64,000 nucleotides of DNA from SYFT01 sp964471115 (GCA_964471115.1 CAYYFE010000014.1:1-64000), one strand, 5' to 3'; shown: positions 44,388-55,333, numbered from the stretch's first letter. Numbers and translations are program-made. The notes: generated from the letters alone by a model not told the origin.

Positions 44388-45440
44388 CTACATGAGTCCT
44401 TTCATGAGCTCGTCAAGCACCGTCTTGGGCGGGCGCGTCACCTCGGGCGGCAGGAACGCCAGCGGCGTGTCCACCAGATTCATCACATCGATGAAGTCTT
44501 CCTTGTCGGGCTCCAGATACAGGATGCCCGTGGGGAACTCGCCCCGGCGCAGCGTCTCGTGCATCAGGCGCATCGCCGCCAGCTTGTCGGTCGGGTCGTA
44601 GTCCTCGGCAATCTTCTTCAGATACAGATGCGACCCGTCGTGCATCTTCACCTCGGTCGTCGTGCCGGGCTCGTAGTCGACGTGGATGTCCTCGAAGAAC
44701 GGCACGAAGGTGACCTCGCCCAGCGCCTCGTCGTGTTCCTTCACGTACGCGTAGCTCTTGGTCGAGCCCTCGTGGTCGTTGAACGTGACACACGGCGAGA
44801 TGACGTCGATCATGCACGTGCCCCGATGCGACAGCGCGGCCTTGAGGATGGACTGCAGCTGCTTCTTGTCGCCGGAGAACGACCGCGCGACGAACGACGC
44901 GCCCAGTTCGATGGCCAGCGCGCACGTGTCGATGGGCGGCAGGTCGTTGACCACGCCGTTTTTGGCCTTCGAGCCCAGATCCGCCGTCGGCGAGAACTGG
45001 CCTTTGGTCAGGCCGTAACAGCCGTTGTCTTCGATGATGTAGATGATCGGCAGGTTGCGGCGCATCAGGTGCACGAACTGGCCGATGCCAATCGCGCCGG
45101 TATCGCCGTCACCGCTGACTCCGATGGCCGTCATCGTGCCGTTGGCCAGCATCGCGCCGGTGGCCACTGAAGGCATCCGGCCGTGCACCGAGTTGAACCC
45201 GTGCGACTGGTTCAGGAAGTACGCCGGGCTCTTGCTCGAGCACCCGATGCCCGACAGCTTGATGACCTTCTTGGCGTCCACGCCCATCTCGTAACAGGCG
45301 TCGATGATGCGCTCGGTGATGGCATTGTGCCCGCACCCGGCGCACAGCGTCGTCTTGCTGCCGCGATAAGCGGAAATCTCGAGGCCCAGACGGTTCGTCT
45401 TCTTCGCCGGTCCCGGTGTCGCTGCTGCTGTGTCACTCAT
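44388..45440 (-). CDS. korB: 2-oxoacid:ferredoxin oxidoreductase, beta subunit
   Basis: 350 residues from ATG 45438-45440 (AAGGAA Shine-Dalgarno 8 nt upstream). It binds thiamine diphosphate: LCAGCGHNAITERII near the N-terminus, GIGCSSKSPAYF, HGRMPSVATGAMLAN, and the TPP-binding GDGDTGAIGIGQFVHLMRRN followed by IIEDNGCYGLTKGQFSPT. With the alpha subunit it oxidises a 2-oxoacid, probably 2-oxoglutarate, to the acyl-CoA and reduces ferredoxin. Adjacent korA and sucDC make succinyl-CoA turnover the natural reading. Position of the oxoacid specificity residues was not checked. Confidence 0.92.
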   Translation of the reverse strand: MSDTAAATPGPAKKTNRLGLEISAYRGSKTTLCAGCGHNAITERIIDACYEMGVDAKKVIKLSGIGCSSKSPAYFLNQSHGFNSVHGRMPSVATGAMLANGTMTAIGVSGDGDTGAIGIGQFVHLMRRNLPIIYIIEDNGCYGLTKGQFSPTADLGSKAKNGVVNDLPPIDTCALAIELGASFVARSFSGDKKQLQSILKAALSHRGTCMIDVISPCVTFNDHEGSTKSYAYVKEHDEALGEVTFVPFFEDIHVDYEPGTTTEVKMHDGSHLYLKKIAEDYDPTDKLAAMRLMHETLRRGEFPTGILYLEPDKEDFIDVMNLVDTPLAFLPPEVTRPPKTVLDELMKGLM

Positions 45441-45459
45441 CGTCAATTCCTTGTGCGTT

Positions 45460-45489
45460 GGCGCCCCGAAGCCCGGGGCGCCCTACATG
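45460..45489 (+). repeat. REP-like palindrome, copy 4
   Basis: Arms GGCGCCCCG (45460-45468) and CGGGGCGCC (45474-45482), flank CTACATG (45483-45489), a one-base departure from CTACGTA. It directly adjoins a 10-bp tandem array in the korB-korA spacer. Confidence 0.7.
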
Positions 45490-45490
45490 T

Positions 45491-45544
45491 GTGGCCGCCA
45501 CTCGCCGCTACTCGCCGCCACTTGCCGCCACTTGCCGCCACTCG
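45491..45544. repeat. GCCGCCACTT/GCCGCTACTC 10-bp array
   Basis: About five 10-bp units, ending 4 nt before the korA stop. No gene or terminator is visible in the spacer apart from copy 4. Confidence 0.88.
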
Positions 45545-45547
45545 CGC

Positions 45548-47383
45548 CTACCCTTCCTGGGCCTTGATGCTGTCGGTGACGCTGCGGGCGTCAATCGGCA
45601 GCCCGTTGTAGTGCAGCACGCTGCGCAACTTCGTGACCAGTTCCACCGGCAGGTCCATCTTGAGCAGGCTCAACATCTGCGCATCGCGGTTCTGTTCGAC
45701 GACGTAGACGCGGTCGTGACGGCGGATGTAGTCGGCCACCGCGTCGCTGAACGGGTACGCCCGCAGCCGGAGGTAGGAGGTGGCCAGGCCGGCCTCGTCC
45801 TTCAGCTGATCGCGCGTTTCGGTGACGGCCCAGTGGCTCGACCCGAACGCGATGATGCCGACGCGGGCGCCCGGCTCGGCGGTCTCGACGGGCGCGGGCA
45901 CCAGCGTCTTGGCCGTCTCGAACTTGCGCGCGAGACGGTCGAGGTTGTTCACGTAGTCGTCGGCGCGCTCGGTGTACTGCGCCATCGCGTTGTGGCCCGA
46001 CCCGCGCGTGAAATACGCCGGCGCCTTCGTGTCCGGCAGCGACCGCCATGGAATGCCGTCCTTGTCGATGTCGAGATACCGGCCCCAGCTGGCGCCCAGC
46101 TCACGCACCTTCGCCTCGTCGAGCACCTTGCCGCGATCCAGCGGCTTGTCGGGATACGTGAACGGCTCGGACATCCAGGTGTTCATGCCCAGATCCAGAT
46201 CGCTCATCACGTACACGATCGTCTGCAGCCGTTCGGCCAGGTCGAACGCGTCGCCCGCCATGTCGAAGCACTCCGCCATCGACGACGGCAGCAACATGAC
46301 GTGTTTGGTGTCACCGTGTGAATTGACCGCCGTCGACAGCAGGTCGCCCTGCGCGGTGCGCGTCGGCAGGCCCGTGGACGGCCCCACGCGCTGGATGTCC
46401 CACACCACCGCGGGCACTTCGGCGTAATACGCCAGGCCGGCGAACTCGGACATCAGCGAGATGCCCGGGCCGGAGGTGGACGTCATGGCCCGCGCGCCGG
46501 CCCAGCCGGCGCCGATGACCATGCCCACGGCGGCAATCTCGTCCTCCGCCTGCACGATCGCGAAGGTCGCCTTGCCGGTGGCCTTGTCCATGCGGTACTT
46601 GCGCATGTACGAAATCAGGCTTTCCGGCAGCGACGACGACGGCGTGATGGGATACCAGGGCACGACCGTCACGCCGGCGAACATGCTGCCCATGGCCGCT
46701 GCGGCATTGCCTTCGATGAGGATCTGCCCCGCCGTCTGGTTCATCGGCTGGATGCGATACGGGTGTTTGATCTCGGCGAAGTGTTCCTTCGCATACGCGG
46801 CGCCGGCTTCCAGCGCGCCCTGGTTGAGCGCCATCGCCTTCGGCTTCTTGCCCAGCTGCTTGCCGAGCGCCTTGATCATCTCGTTCAGATCGATCGACAG
46901 CAGGTGCGACAACACCCCGTCGTAGATCATGTTCTTGACCAGGCGCCGCAGCTTGGCGTCCGGGCAGACGTCCGCCACGATCTTGTCGAACGGCACCGGA
47001 TAAAACGTCAGGTCCTGCCGCAGTTCGTCCAGCTTGAGGGGCGCGTCATACACCACCGCGCGGCCGGGATCGAGCGACAACACGTCTTCCCTGGCCGTCT
47101 CGGCGTTCATCGCGACGAGGAAGTCGATCTCCTTCTTGCGGGCGATGTATCCGCGCTTGTTCGCGCGAATCGAAAACCACGTCGGCAGGCCGGCGATGTT
47201 CGACGGAAACAGGTTCTTGCCCGACACCGGCACACCCATCTGGAAGATGGCGCGCAGCAGCACGAGGTTCGCCGTCTGCGAACCCGAGCCGTTGACCGTG
47301 GCAACCTGAATGCTGAAGTCGTTGACGACGTGAGAGCCTGAAGCAGCGTCGGCCTGTTCGGCCGTGGCGAACGGCGAGGACAT
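45548..47383 (-). CDS. korA: 2-oxoacid:ferredoxin oxidoreductase, fused gamma-alpha subunit
   Basis: 611 residues from ATG 47381-47383. The N-terminal ~200 residues are the gamma (POR_gamma) domain (DFSIQVATVNGSGSQTANLVLLRAIFQMG, NIAGLPTWFSIRANKRGY). The rest is the alpha subunit: ILIEGNAAAAMGSMFAGV, WYPITPSSSLPE, VQAEDEIAAVGMVIGAGWAGARAMTSTSGPGISLMSEF and a C-terminal VGIIAFGSSHWAV CoA-binding part. With KorB it forms an oxygen-tolerant-type KOR working in the TCA cycle in place of the OGDH complex. A perfect TATAAT (47393-47398, minus strand) sits 9 nt before the ATG, suggesting a leaderless message. Confidence 0.93.
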   Translation of the reverse strand: MSSPFATAEQADAASGSHVVNDFSIQVATVNGSGSQTANLVLLRAIFQMGVPVSGKNLFPSNIAGLPTWFSIRANKRGYIARKKEIDFLVAMNAETAREDVLSLDPGRAVVYDAPLKLDELRQDLTFYPVPFDKIVADVCPDAKLRRLVKNMIYDGVLSHLLSIDLNEMIKALGKQLGKKPKAMALNQGALEAGAAYAKEHFAEIKHPYRIQPMNQTAGQILIEGNAAAAMGSMFAGVTVVPWYPITPSSSLPESLISYMRKYRMDKATGKATFAIVQAEDEIAAVGMVIGAGWAGARAMTSTSGPGISLMSEFAGLAYYAEVPAVVWDIQRVGPSTGLPTRTAQGDLLSTAVNSHGDTKHVMLLPSSMAECFDMAGDAFDLAERLQTIVYVMSDLDLGMNTWMSEPFTYPDKPLDRGKVLDEAKVRELGASWGRYLDIDKDGIPWRSLPDTKAPAYFTRGSGHNAMAQYTERADDYVNNLDRLARKFETAKTLVPAPVETAEPGARVGIIAFGSSHWAVTETRDQLKDEAGLATSYLRLRAYPFSDAVADYIRRHDRVYVVEQNRDAQMLSLLKMDLPVELVTKLRSVLHYNGLPIDARSVTDSIKAQEG

Positions 47384-47392
47384 ATCAGGGCG

Positions 47393-47398
47393 ATTATA
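47393..47398 (-). promoter_or_regulatory. TATAAT -10 box close to the korA start
   Basis: Minus-strand TATAAT with the ATG 9 nt downstream and no Shine-Dalgarno sequence between. No convincing -35 box; the region upstream is the inverted 8-bp array. Confidence 0.5.
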
Positions 47399-47419
47399 TG
47401 CCCTCACCTCTGCTAATGC

Positions 47420-47478
47420 GGAAATGGGGAAATGGGGAAATGCGCCCCACTTCCCCATTTCCTCATTTCCTCATTTCG
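47420..47478. repeat. Inverted pair of GGGGAAAT 8-bp arrays (hairpin)
   Basis: Left arm 47420-47442 (GGAAATG, then GGGGAAAT units) and right arm 47449-47478 (CCTCATTT units) are reverse complements at about 20 of 23 positions around a 6-nt spacer. The hairpin lies between the sucD stop and the korA promoter, where it may also act as a terminator for sucDC. Confidence 0.85.
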
Positions 47479-47482
47479 AGAT

Positions 47483-48358
47483 TCAGGAAAGCGCCTTGAC
47501 CATGGCCTGGCCGATGTCGGCCGGGCTCTTGACCACGTGCACCCCGGCGGCGGTCAGCGCGGCCATCTTTTCGGCCGCCGTGCCCTTCCCGCCGGCGATG
47601 ATCGCCCCGGCGTGGCCCATCCGGCGCCCCGGGGGGGCCGTCTGGCCGGCGATGAACCCGACCACCGGCTTCTTGAAGTGGGCCTTGATCCAGGCAGCGG
47701 CCTCTTCTTCGGCCGATCCGCCGATTTCGCCAATCATGACCACGGCTTCCGTCTCCGGGTCGCCGGCAAACAGCTCCAGCGCATCGATGAACGACGTCCC
47801 GATGAGCGGGTCGCCGCCGATCCCGATACACGTGGTCTGCCCCAGCCCCAGGCGGGTCAGCTGGTGGATGGCTTCGTAGGTCAACGTCCCGGACTTGGAG
47901 ACGATGCCCACCCGGCCTTCCTTGCAGATGTGCCCCGGGATGATGCCGGCCTTGGCGCGGCCCGCCGAGATGAGCCCCGGGCAGTTCGGCCCGATGAGGC
48001 GCATCTTCTTCGGGCGCGTCCGCAGAAACTCGAGCGCCTTCATCATGTCGAGCACCGGGATGCCCTCGGTGATGCACACCGCGAGGTCGAGCCCGGCATC
48101 GGCCGCCTCCATCACCGCATCGGCGCCGCCGGGCGGCGGCACGAAGATGACCGACGCGTTGGCGCCGGTCGCCTTCACGGCATCGGCCACCGTGTTGAAC
48201 ACCGGCCAGCCTTCATGGGTGGTGCCGCCCTTGCCGGGGGTGACCCCGCCGACGACGTTGGTGCCGTAGGCCTGCGCCTGCTTGGCGTGAAACGTCCCCT
48301 CGCGGCCGGTGATGCCCTGTACGAGGAGCCGGGTTGACCGATCAATTAGTACTGCCAT
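47483..48358 (-). CDS. sucD: Succinyl-CoA synthetase, alpha subunit
   Basis: 291 residues. It forms succinate and ATP or GTP from succinyl-CoA with SucC. The phospho-His lies in MGHAGAIIAGGKGTAAEKM near residue 245. The CoA-binding Rossmann half shows LIDRSTRLLVQGITGREGTFHAKQA and FVPPPGGADAVMEAADAGL, and the ligase half IGEIGGSAEEEAAAWIKAHFKKPVVGFIAGQTAPPGRRM. sucC lies upstream on the same strand with 97 nt between them, partly a hairpin. This places it in the KOR branch of the TCA cycle. Confidence 0.98.
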   Translation of the reverse strand: MAVLIDRSTRLLVQGITGREGTFHAKQAQAYGTNVVGGVTPGKGGTTHEGWPVFNTVADAVKATGANASVIFVPPPGGADAVMEAADAGLDLAVCITEGIPVLDMMKALEFLRTRPKKMRLIGPNCPGLISAGRAKAGIIPGHICKEGRVGIVSKSGTLTYEAIHQLTRLGLGQTTCIGIGGDPLIGTSFIDALELFAGDPETEAVVMIGEIGGSAEEEAAAWIKAHFKKPVVGFIAGQTAPPGRRMGHAGAIIAGGKGTAAEKMAALTAAGVHVVKSPADIGQAMVKALS

Positions 48359-48383
48359 TCAGAACCCATTTCCGTAAATGGAC

Positions 48384-48455
48384 AAGGGATCATGGCACAG
48401 GGACAAGGTAGAGCCATGGTCTCCCTGATCCCTGATCCCTGTGCCCTGATCCCTT
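48384..48455. repeat. Inverted array hairpin (GGGATCA/TGATCCC) between sucC and sucD
   Basis: Arms 48384-48403 and 48436-48455 are 20 nt long and differ at one position. The 32-nt spacer carries further TGATCCC units. The right arm ends exactly at the sucC stop codon. Confidence 0.88.
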
Positions 48456-49625
48456 CTATCGCTGTCCCCTCGCCAGCTCCACCACCTTCGCCGCGCCCTC
48501 GTCCATCGCGTCGGCGGTGGTGAAGTTCAGCCCGCTGTCGCGGAGCATCTGCTTGCCCAGTTCGACGTTGGTGCCTTCCATGCGGATGACGATGGGCACA
48601 CGCACGCCCAGGTCGGTCACCGCCGCGATCACGCCCTGCGCCAGCACGTCGCACCGCAGGATGCCGCCGAAGATGTTGATGAACACGGCCTTGACCGCGG
48701 TGTCCGACATCAGGATGCGGAACGCGTTCTTGATCTGCTCCGCGTTGGCGCCGCCGCCCACATCCAGGAAGTTGGCCGGCTCGCCGCCCGCCAGCTTGAT
48801 GATGTCCATCGTCGCCATCGCCAGCCCCGCGCCGTTGACCATGCAGCCAATCGTGCCGTCGAGCTTGATGTAGTTGAGCGAGAACTTCGACGCCTCGATT
48901 TCGAGCGGATCCTCTTCGGCCAGGTCGCGGAACTCCTTGATGTCCGCGTGCCGATAAAGGGCGTTGTCGTCGAAGTTCATCTTGGCGTCGAGCGCAATCA
49001 GGTCGCCGCCGGCCGTGACGATGAGGGGGTTGATCTCGAGCAGCGACGCGTCACTCTGCACGAACGCGTCAGACACGGCCTTCATCATGGCGACGGCCTT
49101 CTTGACCTGGTCGCCTTCGAGGCCGAGCTTGAACGCCAGTTCGCGCGCCTGATAGGGCTGCAGGCCGAGCGCGGGATGCACGAACGCCTTGAAGATCTTC
49201 TCGGGCGTCTCGTGGGCGACCTTCTCGATTTCGACGCCGCCCTCCTGGCTCACCATGAGGACGATGGTCTGGGTCGACCGGTCGAGGACCATGCCCAGGT
49301 AGAGCTCGCGGGCAATCGCCAGGCCCTCTTCGACCAGCAGCCGCGACACCACCTGACCGTCCGGACCGGTCTGGTAGGTGACCAGCTTCATGCCGAGCAT
49401 CGCCTTGGCGGCGTCAAACGCGGCGTCGGGCCCTTTGACGACCTTGACGCCCCCGCCCTTGCCGCGGCCGCCGGCGTGGATCTGGGCCTTGACCACCACC
49501 GTCCCGCCGCCGAGTGACTGTGCGTGCGTCCGCGCCTCGTCGGGTGTGTAGGCCACGAACCCGCGCGGCACCGGCACCCCGTACTTCGCAAGGACCGACT
49601 TCCCCTGGTACTCGTGAATCTTCAT
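48456..49625 (-). CDS. sucC: Succinyl-CoA synthetase, beta subunit
   Basis: 389 residues from ATG 49623-49625. ATP-grasp enzyme: MKIHEYQGKSVLAKYGVPVPRG at the start, VVKAQIHAGGRGKGGGVKVVKG for nucleotide binding, EGLAIARELYLGMVLDR, EINPLIVTAGGDLIALDAKMNFDDNAL for Mg2+ binding, and GTIGCMVNGAGLAMATMDIIKLAGG plus INIFGGILRCDVLAQG in the CoA/phosphate part. The gene is divergent from sdhC with 80 nt between starts. Together these genes encode consecutive TCA steps from succinyl-CoA to fumarate. Confidence 0.98.
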   Translation of the reverse strand: MKIHEYQGKSVLAKYGVPVPRGFVAYTPDEARTHAQSLGGGTVVVKAQIHAGGRGKGGGVKVVKGPDAAFDAAKAMLGMKLVTYQTGPDGQVVSRLLVEEGLAIARELYLGMVLDRSTQTIVLMVSQEGGVEIEKVAHETPEKIFKAFVHPALGLQPYQARELAFKLGLEGDQVKKAVAMMKAVSDAFVQSDASLLEINPLIVTAGGDLIALDAKMNFDDNALYRHADIKEFRDLAEEDPLEIEASKFSLNYIKLDGTIGCMVNGAGLAMATMDIIKLAGGEPANFLDVGGGANAEQIKNAFRILMSDTAVKAVFINIFGGILRCDVLAQGVIAAVTDLGVRVPIVIRMEGTNVELGKQMLRDSGLNFTTADAMDEGAAKVVELARGQR

Positions 49626-49692
49626 GCGGCCAACGAGTGTATCAAAGGCAGGATGCGGACCACAGCGCACCGGTCACATTTGGGCGTTGGCA

Positions 49693-49698
49693 TACAAT
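49693..49698 (+). promoter_or_regulatory. TACAAT -10 box of the sdhCAB operon
   Basis: TACAAT precedes ATG 49706 by 7 nt with no Shine-Dalgarno sequence. No good -35 match; leaderless initiation is inferred from spacing. Confidence 0.4.
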
Positions 49699-49705
49699 GC
49701 GCGGT

Positions 49706-50367
49706 ATGAAGGTGCTGCGCGCCCTCAGCACGACCGTCGGAACCAAGATTCTCGTTGCCCTGACGGGCCTGTCGCTGGTCGGCTTCCTGATCCTCCACCT
49801 GGCCGGCAACCTGCTCATCCTGGTCGGCCCAGACAAGTTCAACGCCTACTCCGATGCGCTCATCAAGAATCCGCTCATCATCCCGGCCGAGCTCGGGCTG
49901 CTGGCGATTCTGATCGTCCACATCATCAAGGCCATCGGCCATGTGGTGCGCGGACGCAACGCGCGGCCGGTCGGCTATCAGAAGAAGGTGTGGGCCGGCG
50001 GCCCGAGCCGCAAGTCCTGGGGCTCGACGACGATGGCCGCCTCGGGCATCTTCCTGCTCATCTTCCTGATCGGCCACCTGGCCACGTTCAAGTTCGGCCC
50101 CTACTACGAGGCCACCGAAGCCGGGGTCCGCGACCTGTATCGGCTGAGCGTCGAGGTCTTCAAGAATCCGGGCTACGTCGTCTTCTACGTCCTGGCGATG
50201 GGTGTGGTCGGCCTGCACCTGCGGCACGGCATTTCGAGCGCGTTCCAGTCGCTGGGCCTGATGACGACCGGCGTCTGGACGACGCGGCTGCTCACCCTTG
50301 GCCTGACCCTGGCGGTCGTCATCGCGGGCGGTTTTGCCCTCATTCCGGTCTGGGTGTACCTCTTCCT

Positions 50368-50371
<4 letters not shown>
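49706..50371 (+). CDS. sdhC: Succinate dehydrogenase cytochrome b subunit (type B)
   Basis: 221 residues with five membrane helices: LSTTVGTKILVALTGLSLVGFLILHLAGN, PLIIPAELGLLAILIVHIIKAIGH, TTMAASGIFLLIFLIGHLATF, PGYVVFYVLAMGVVGLHLRHGIS and LLTLGLTLAVVIAGGFALIPVWVY. Conserved His residues in helices 1, 2, 3 and 4 (LHLAGN, HII, IGHLATF, GLHLRHG) are those that ligate two hemes b in the di-heme Bacillus/Bacteroides-type SDH. It anchors SdhAB and passes electrons to menaquinone or ubiquinone. The sdhA start overlaps its stop by 4 nt. Confidence 0.95.
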
Positions 50372-52280
<1,909 letters not shown>

Positions 52281-52281
<1 letters not shown>

Positions 52282-53021
52282 TGAAGGTCTTTCTCAAGGT
52301 CTGGAGACAGGCCGGGCCGAACGCCCCGGGCCGGCTGGTGGACTACACGGCGGAGAACGTCTCGCCCGACATGTCGTTCCTCGAGATGCTCGATTCGGTC
52401 AACGAGCAGATCATCGCGAACGGCGACGAACCCATCGCGTTCGATTCGGACTGCCGCGAAGGCATCTGCGGCACGTGCGGCGTGCTGGTCGACGGCCGGC
52501 CGCATGGCCCCGATCCGTGCACCACGGTGTGCCAGCTGCACATGCGCCGCTACAAGGATGGCGACACGATCGTCATCGAGCCGTGGCGCGCGAAGGCGTT
52601 CCCGCTCATCAAGGACCTGGTGGTGGACCGGTCGGCCTTCGATCGCATCATCCAGGCCGGCGGCTACACGTCGGTCAACACCGGCGGCGCGCCCGATGCC
52701 AACGCGATCCTCATCCCCAAGACCGTCGCCGACGAGGCGTTTGAATCGGCCACCTGCATCGGCTGCGGCGCCTGCGTCGCGGCCTGCAAGAACGCGTCGG
52801 CCGCGCTCTTCACGTCGGCCAAGATCACCCACCTCGGCCTGCTGCCCCAGGGCCAGGTCGAGGCGCGCACCCGCGTGGTCGCCATGGTCGACGCCATGGA
52901 CGAAAACGGCTTTGGCGGCTGTTCGAACGAAGGCGAATGTGAAGCCGTCTGCCCCAAGGGCATCTCGCTCAAGAACATCGCCACGATGAACCGCGAGTAC
53001 CGCAAAGCGCTGCTGCGCTAA
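52281..53021 (+). CDS. sdhB: Succinate dehydrogenase iron-sulfur subunit
   Basis: 246 residues. [2Fe-2S] cluster: DCREGICGTCGVLVDG with the third cysteine pair at TTVCQ; the [4Fe-4S] cluster motif is CIGCGACVAACKNASA; the third cluster region is CSNEGECEAVCPKGISL. It carries electrons from SdhA flavin to SdhC. ATG 52281 overlaps the sdhA stop (TAATG). The short ferredoxin-like form with VKVFLKVWRQAGPNAPGRL start matches type-B enzymes. A 9-bp array and a REP-like palindrome lie just downstream. Confidence 0.97.
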
Positions 53022-53025
53022 GGAC

Positions 53026-53060
53026 AGGGTCCACAAGGTCCACAGGGTCCACAAGGTCCA
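53026..53060 (+). repeat. GGTCCACAA/GGTCCACAG 9-bp array
   Basis: Four units directly after the sdhB stop, continuing without gap into REP-like copy 5. Confidence 0.88.
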
Positions 53061-53090
53061 TACGTAGGGCGCCCGGCTCTGTCGGGCGCC
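53061..53090 (-). repeat. REP-like palindrome, copy 5
   Basis: TACGTAG (53061-53067) then arms GGCGCCCG (53068-53075) and CGGGCGCC (53083-53090) around loop GCTCTGT. Inverted orientation relative to copies 1 and 3. Confidence 0.75.
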
Positions 53091-53125
53091 GTCCGCCCGC
53101 CGTCGTGTCACAATCTGCCCACCCT

Positions 53126-53839
53126 ATGGCCTACCTCTGGCTGTGCCTGGTCACCAGCGGCATCGCGTTCCTTGGGTTTTCGTTCACGTACTTCGGTCCG
53201 ATGCTGGCGGGCACGTACCCGGCGGTGTCGCCGGCGGTACACGTACACGGCTGGACGTTTTTCCTGTGGTACCTGCTGCTCCCGCTGCAGGCCGGGTTGG
53301 TGACGGCGCGCCGGATCACCATCCACCGCACGCTGGGCGCGGCCAGCCTGGTGCTCGCCGCCCTCATGGTCGGCACGGGACTGGTCGTGATGGGCGCGCA
53401 GATGGAACTGGCCCGGCAGCCGGACGGCCCGCCGTTCTTCCGCGCGCTGGGACCGGTCATCTTCATGACGCTGGTGCTGTTTGCCGTGTTCTACGTGCTC
53501 GCGTTCCGCGCCCGGCGCGACCGGACGCGGCACAAGCGGCTGATGGTGCTCGCCAGCGCGGCGGCGCTGGGCGCCGCGGCGTTTCGCGTGCTTGGCCAGT
53601 GGATGGGTTTCGGCCTGCCCGCCGGCGTGGCCGGCATTCTGGCGCCGAATCTGATCGTCATTGCCGCGATCCTGGTGGACCTCCGCCGGGGCGAAGGTGT
53701 CCACCGGGTCTACCGCCTCGGCCTGCCGGTCACCATCGTCGTTGAACTCGGCACGATCCTGCTCACCCCCAGCCCGGCCGGTCGAGTGTTCGCCGACCTG
53801 CTGGCTGCAACCGGGCGCGCCCTGGCGCCGTTCTACTGA
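53126..53839 (+). CDS. Multi-pass inner-membrane protein, function unknown
   Basis: 237 residues from ATG 53126; an in-frame GTG at 53105 would add seven residues. Six or seven membrane helices: YLWLCLVTSGIAFLGFSFTYFG, AVHVHGWTFFLWYLLLPLQAGLV, AASLVLAALMVGTGLVVMGA, LGPVIFMTLVLFAVFYVLAF, ILAPNLIVIAAILVDL. The H-V-H-G-W plus HRTLGAAS pattern is shared with uncharacterised membrane proteins of Acidobacteria and Proteobacteria (a DUF2306-like or heme-bound type cannot be excluded). It begins a plus-strand run of five closely spaced genes. Confidence 0.78.
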   Translation: MAYLWLCLVTSGIAFLGFSFTYFGPMLAGTYPAVSPAVHVHGWTFFLWYLLLPLQAGLVTARRITIHRTLGAASLVLAALMVGTGLVVMGAQMELARQPDGPPFFRALGPVIFMTLVLFAVFYVLAFRARRDRTRHKRLMVLASAAALGAAAFRVLGQWMGFGLPAGVAGILAPNLIVIAAILVDLRRGEGVHRVYRLGLPVTIVVELGTILLTPSPAGRVFADLLAATGRALAPFY

Positions 53840-53845
53840 GTGCCC

Positions 53846-54409
53846 ATGAGACTCTCCCGCACCCACTGGCTGGTCATCGCGGCCATCGTCGTGGCGGCCG
53901 CCGCCGCTGAATGGTGGATGGGCCGCCTGCCGCTGGGCCCCGACGGCACGTTCGGGTGGTGGGAACCCGACATCTGGAGCGCGCACCAGTCACAACGCGT
54001 CGTCGATCCCTACGCCATCACACACATCGTCCATGGCTTCCTGTTCTACTGGCTGCTGACGCTGGTCGCCGGCGGACAGCCCCTCTCGACGCGGCTGGTG
54101 CTGGCGGTCGCGCTGGAAGCCGTGTGGGAGGTGCTGGAGAACTCCCCCATCATCATCGACCGCTATCGCGCGGTCACGATCGCGCAGGGATACGTGGGCG
54201 ATTCGATCCTGAACTCGATGAGCGATGTCGTGATGTGCGCCGCCGGCTTCCTCGCGGCTTGGCGCCTCAAGGCGCTCTGGAGTCTGACCGCGGTTGCCGT
54301 GATGGAACTGGTGATGTTGTTCGTGATCCGCGACAATCTGACACTCAACATCATCATGCTGGTCTGGCCGATCGACGGCATCCGCGAGTGGCAGATGGCG
54401 GGACGCTGA
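53846..54409 (+). CDS. DUF2585/UPF0314-family membrane protein
   Basis: 187 residues from ATG 53846 (GTG 53840, directly after the previous stop, is an alternative). Three or four helices. Family marks: GRxxxCGFGY-type region represented by DGTFGWWEPDIWSAHQSQRVVDPYAITHIVHGFLFYWLL, then ALEAVWEVLENSPIIIDRYR and the motif GYVGDSILNSMSDVVMCAAGFLAAW, followed by FVIRDNLTLNIIMLVWPIDGIREWQ. The acidic and His residues lie at helix edges, hinting at an enzyme or ion site. Role unknown; the neighbouring glycosyltransferase genes suggest envelope work. Confidence 0.87.
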   Translation: MRLSRTHWLVIAAIVVAAAAAEWWMGRLPLGPDGTFGWWEPDIWSAHQSQRVVDPYAITHIVHGFLFYWLLTLVAGGQPLSTRLVLAVALEAVWEVLENSPIIIDRYRAVTIAQGYVGDSILNSMSDVVMCAAGFLAAWRLKALWSLTAVAVMELVMLFVIRDNLTLNIIMLVWPIDGIREWQMAGR

Positions 54410-54410
54410 G

Positions 54411-55331
54411 ATGGAGGCCAGTGTCATCATCTCGAACTACGAACCCAAGGGGCACCTGCGAGCGTGCGTCGAGGCCGCGCTGGCCCAGGACCTTGCCGGG
54501 GGGCACTTCGAAGTCGTGCTACCGGTGCATGGTGAGCTGACCGAGGCCGACCTCGCGCATCTGACCATGGTGGCGGCGCGATCGGGCGGACGCCTGCGGG
54601 TGCTGCCGGGGCCGTTCTCCGACCGGTGCGCGGCCCTCAACGCGGCCTGCCGGACGGCGAACGGCCGGGTGTTGATCTTTCTGGAGTCACACGTCTCGGC
54701 GCCACCCGACCTGGCGCGCGCGCTGATCGAGGCGGCCCGCGCACCGGGCACGGCCGCCGTGCAGGGCGCGTTCGTCACGCGCGAGGTCGGTTCCTGGGTC
54801 GCGGCCCTCGAAAACCAGCTGCGCGCGATTGCCGTCAGCCGCCGGGTCGCCCGGGGACAGTGGCCCGACGAATGGCACCTGCATTCGGCCGCCGTGCCCA
54901 GGTCCACCTTCCTCGCCGCGGGCGGTTTTCATCCGGCGCTGACCGACATCTCGGAGGTGCTGCTGCTCGACCAGCTCAGTCGCTTCCACGGCACGGTCGT
55001 TCACCTCCAGGAACCGGCCGTGACCCACATCAACCACGATGACTGGTCACACTACGCGCGGGCGCTCCAGCGCCGGGGGCGCGGAGTTGGCCAGCTGTGG
55101 GACCTGGACCCGTCCGCGGCATCGACGTTGTTCCCCGTGCCGGCGTGGGCCCTCGAAGTCCGCAGGCGGCCGGCGGCCAGACACGCGGCGCGATTCGTGT
55201 TGTGGATCCAACGCCACCTGTTCACGGCGACCGTCCATGTCGGCCGCATCGCCGGCAACGATGCGCTGATGAAGGCCGCCGGCACCCGCGCGGTGACGGC
55301 CGCCATCCGCGCGGGTTTCCTGCAGCGATAA
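54411..55331 (+). CDS. Glycosyltransferase family 2
   Basis: 306 residues; ATG 54411 is 1 nt after the previous stop. GT-A fold: ASVIISNYEPKGHLRACVEAALAQD opens the nucleotide-binding domain, RCAALNAACRTANGRVLIFLESHVSAPPDLARALI carries the donor-side acid (LESHV in place of DxD), and AAGGFHPALTDISEVLLLDQL is the acceptor-side acidic region. The C-terminal ~80 residues form an amphipathic or membrane-near helix bundle. It likely adds a sugar to a lipid-linked or cell-surface glycan. The GT4 gene follows after 2 nt. Confidence 0.87.
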   Translation: MEASVIISNYEPKGHLRACVEAALAQDLAGGHFEVVLPVHGELTEADLAHLTMVAARSGGRLRVLPGPFSDRCAALNAACRTANGRVLIFLESHVSAPPDLARALIEAARAPGTAAVQGAFVTREVGSWVAALENQLRAIAVSRRVARGQWPDEWHLHSAAVPRSTFLAAGGFHPALTDISEVLLLDQLSRFHGTVVHLQEPAVTHINHDDWSHYARALQRRGRGVGQLWDLDPSAASTLFPVPAWALEVRRRPAARHAARFVLWIQRHLFTATVHVGRIAGNDALMKAAGTRAVTAAIRAGFLQR

Positions 55332-55333
55332 CC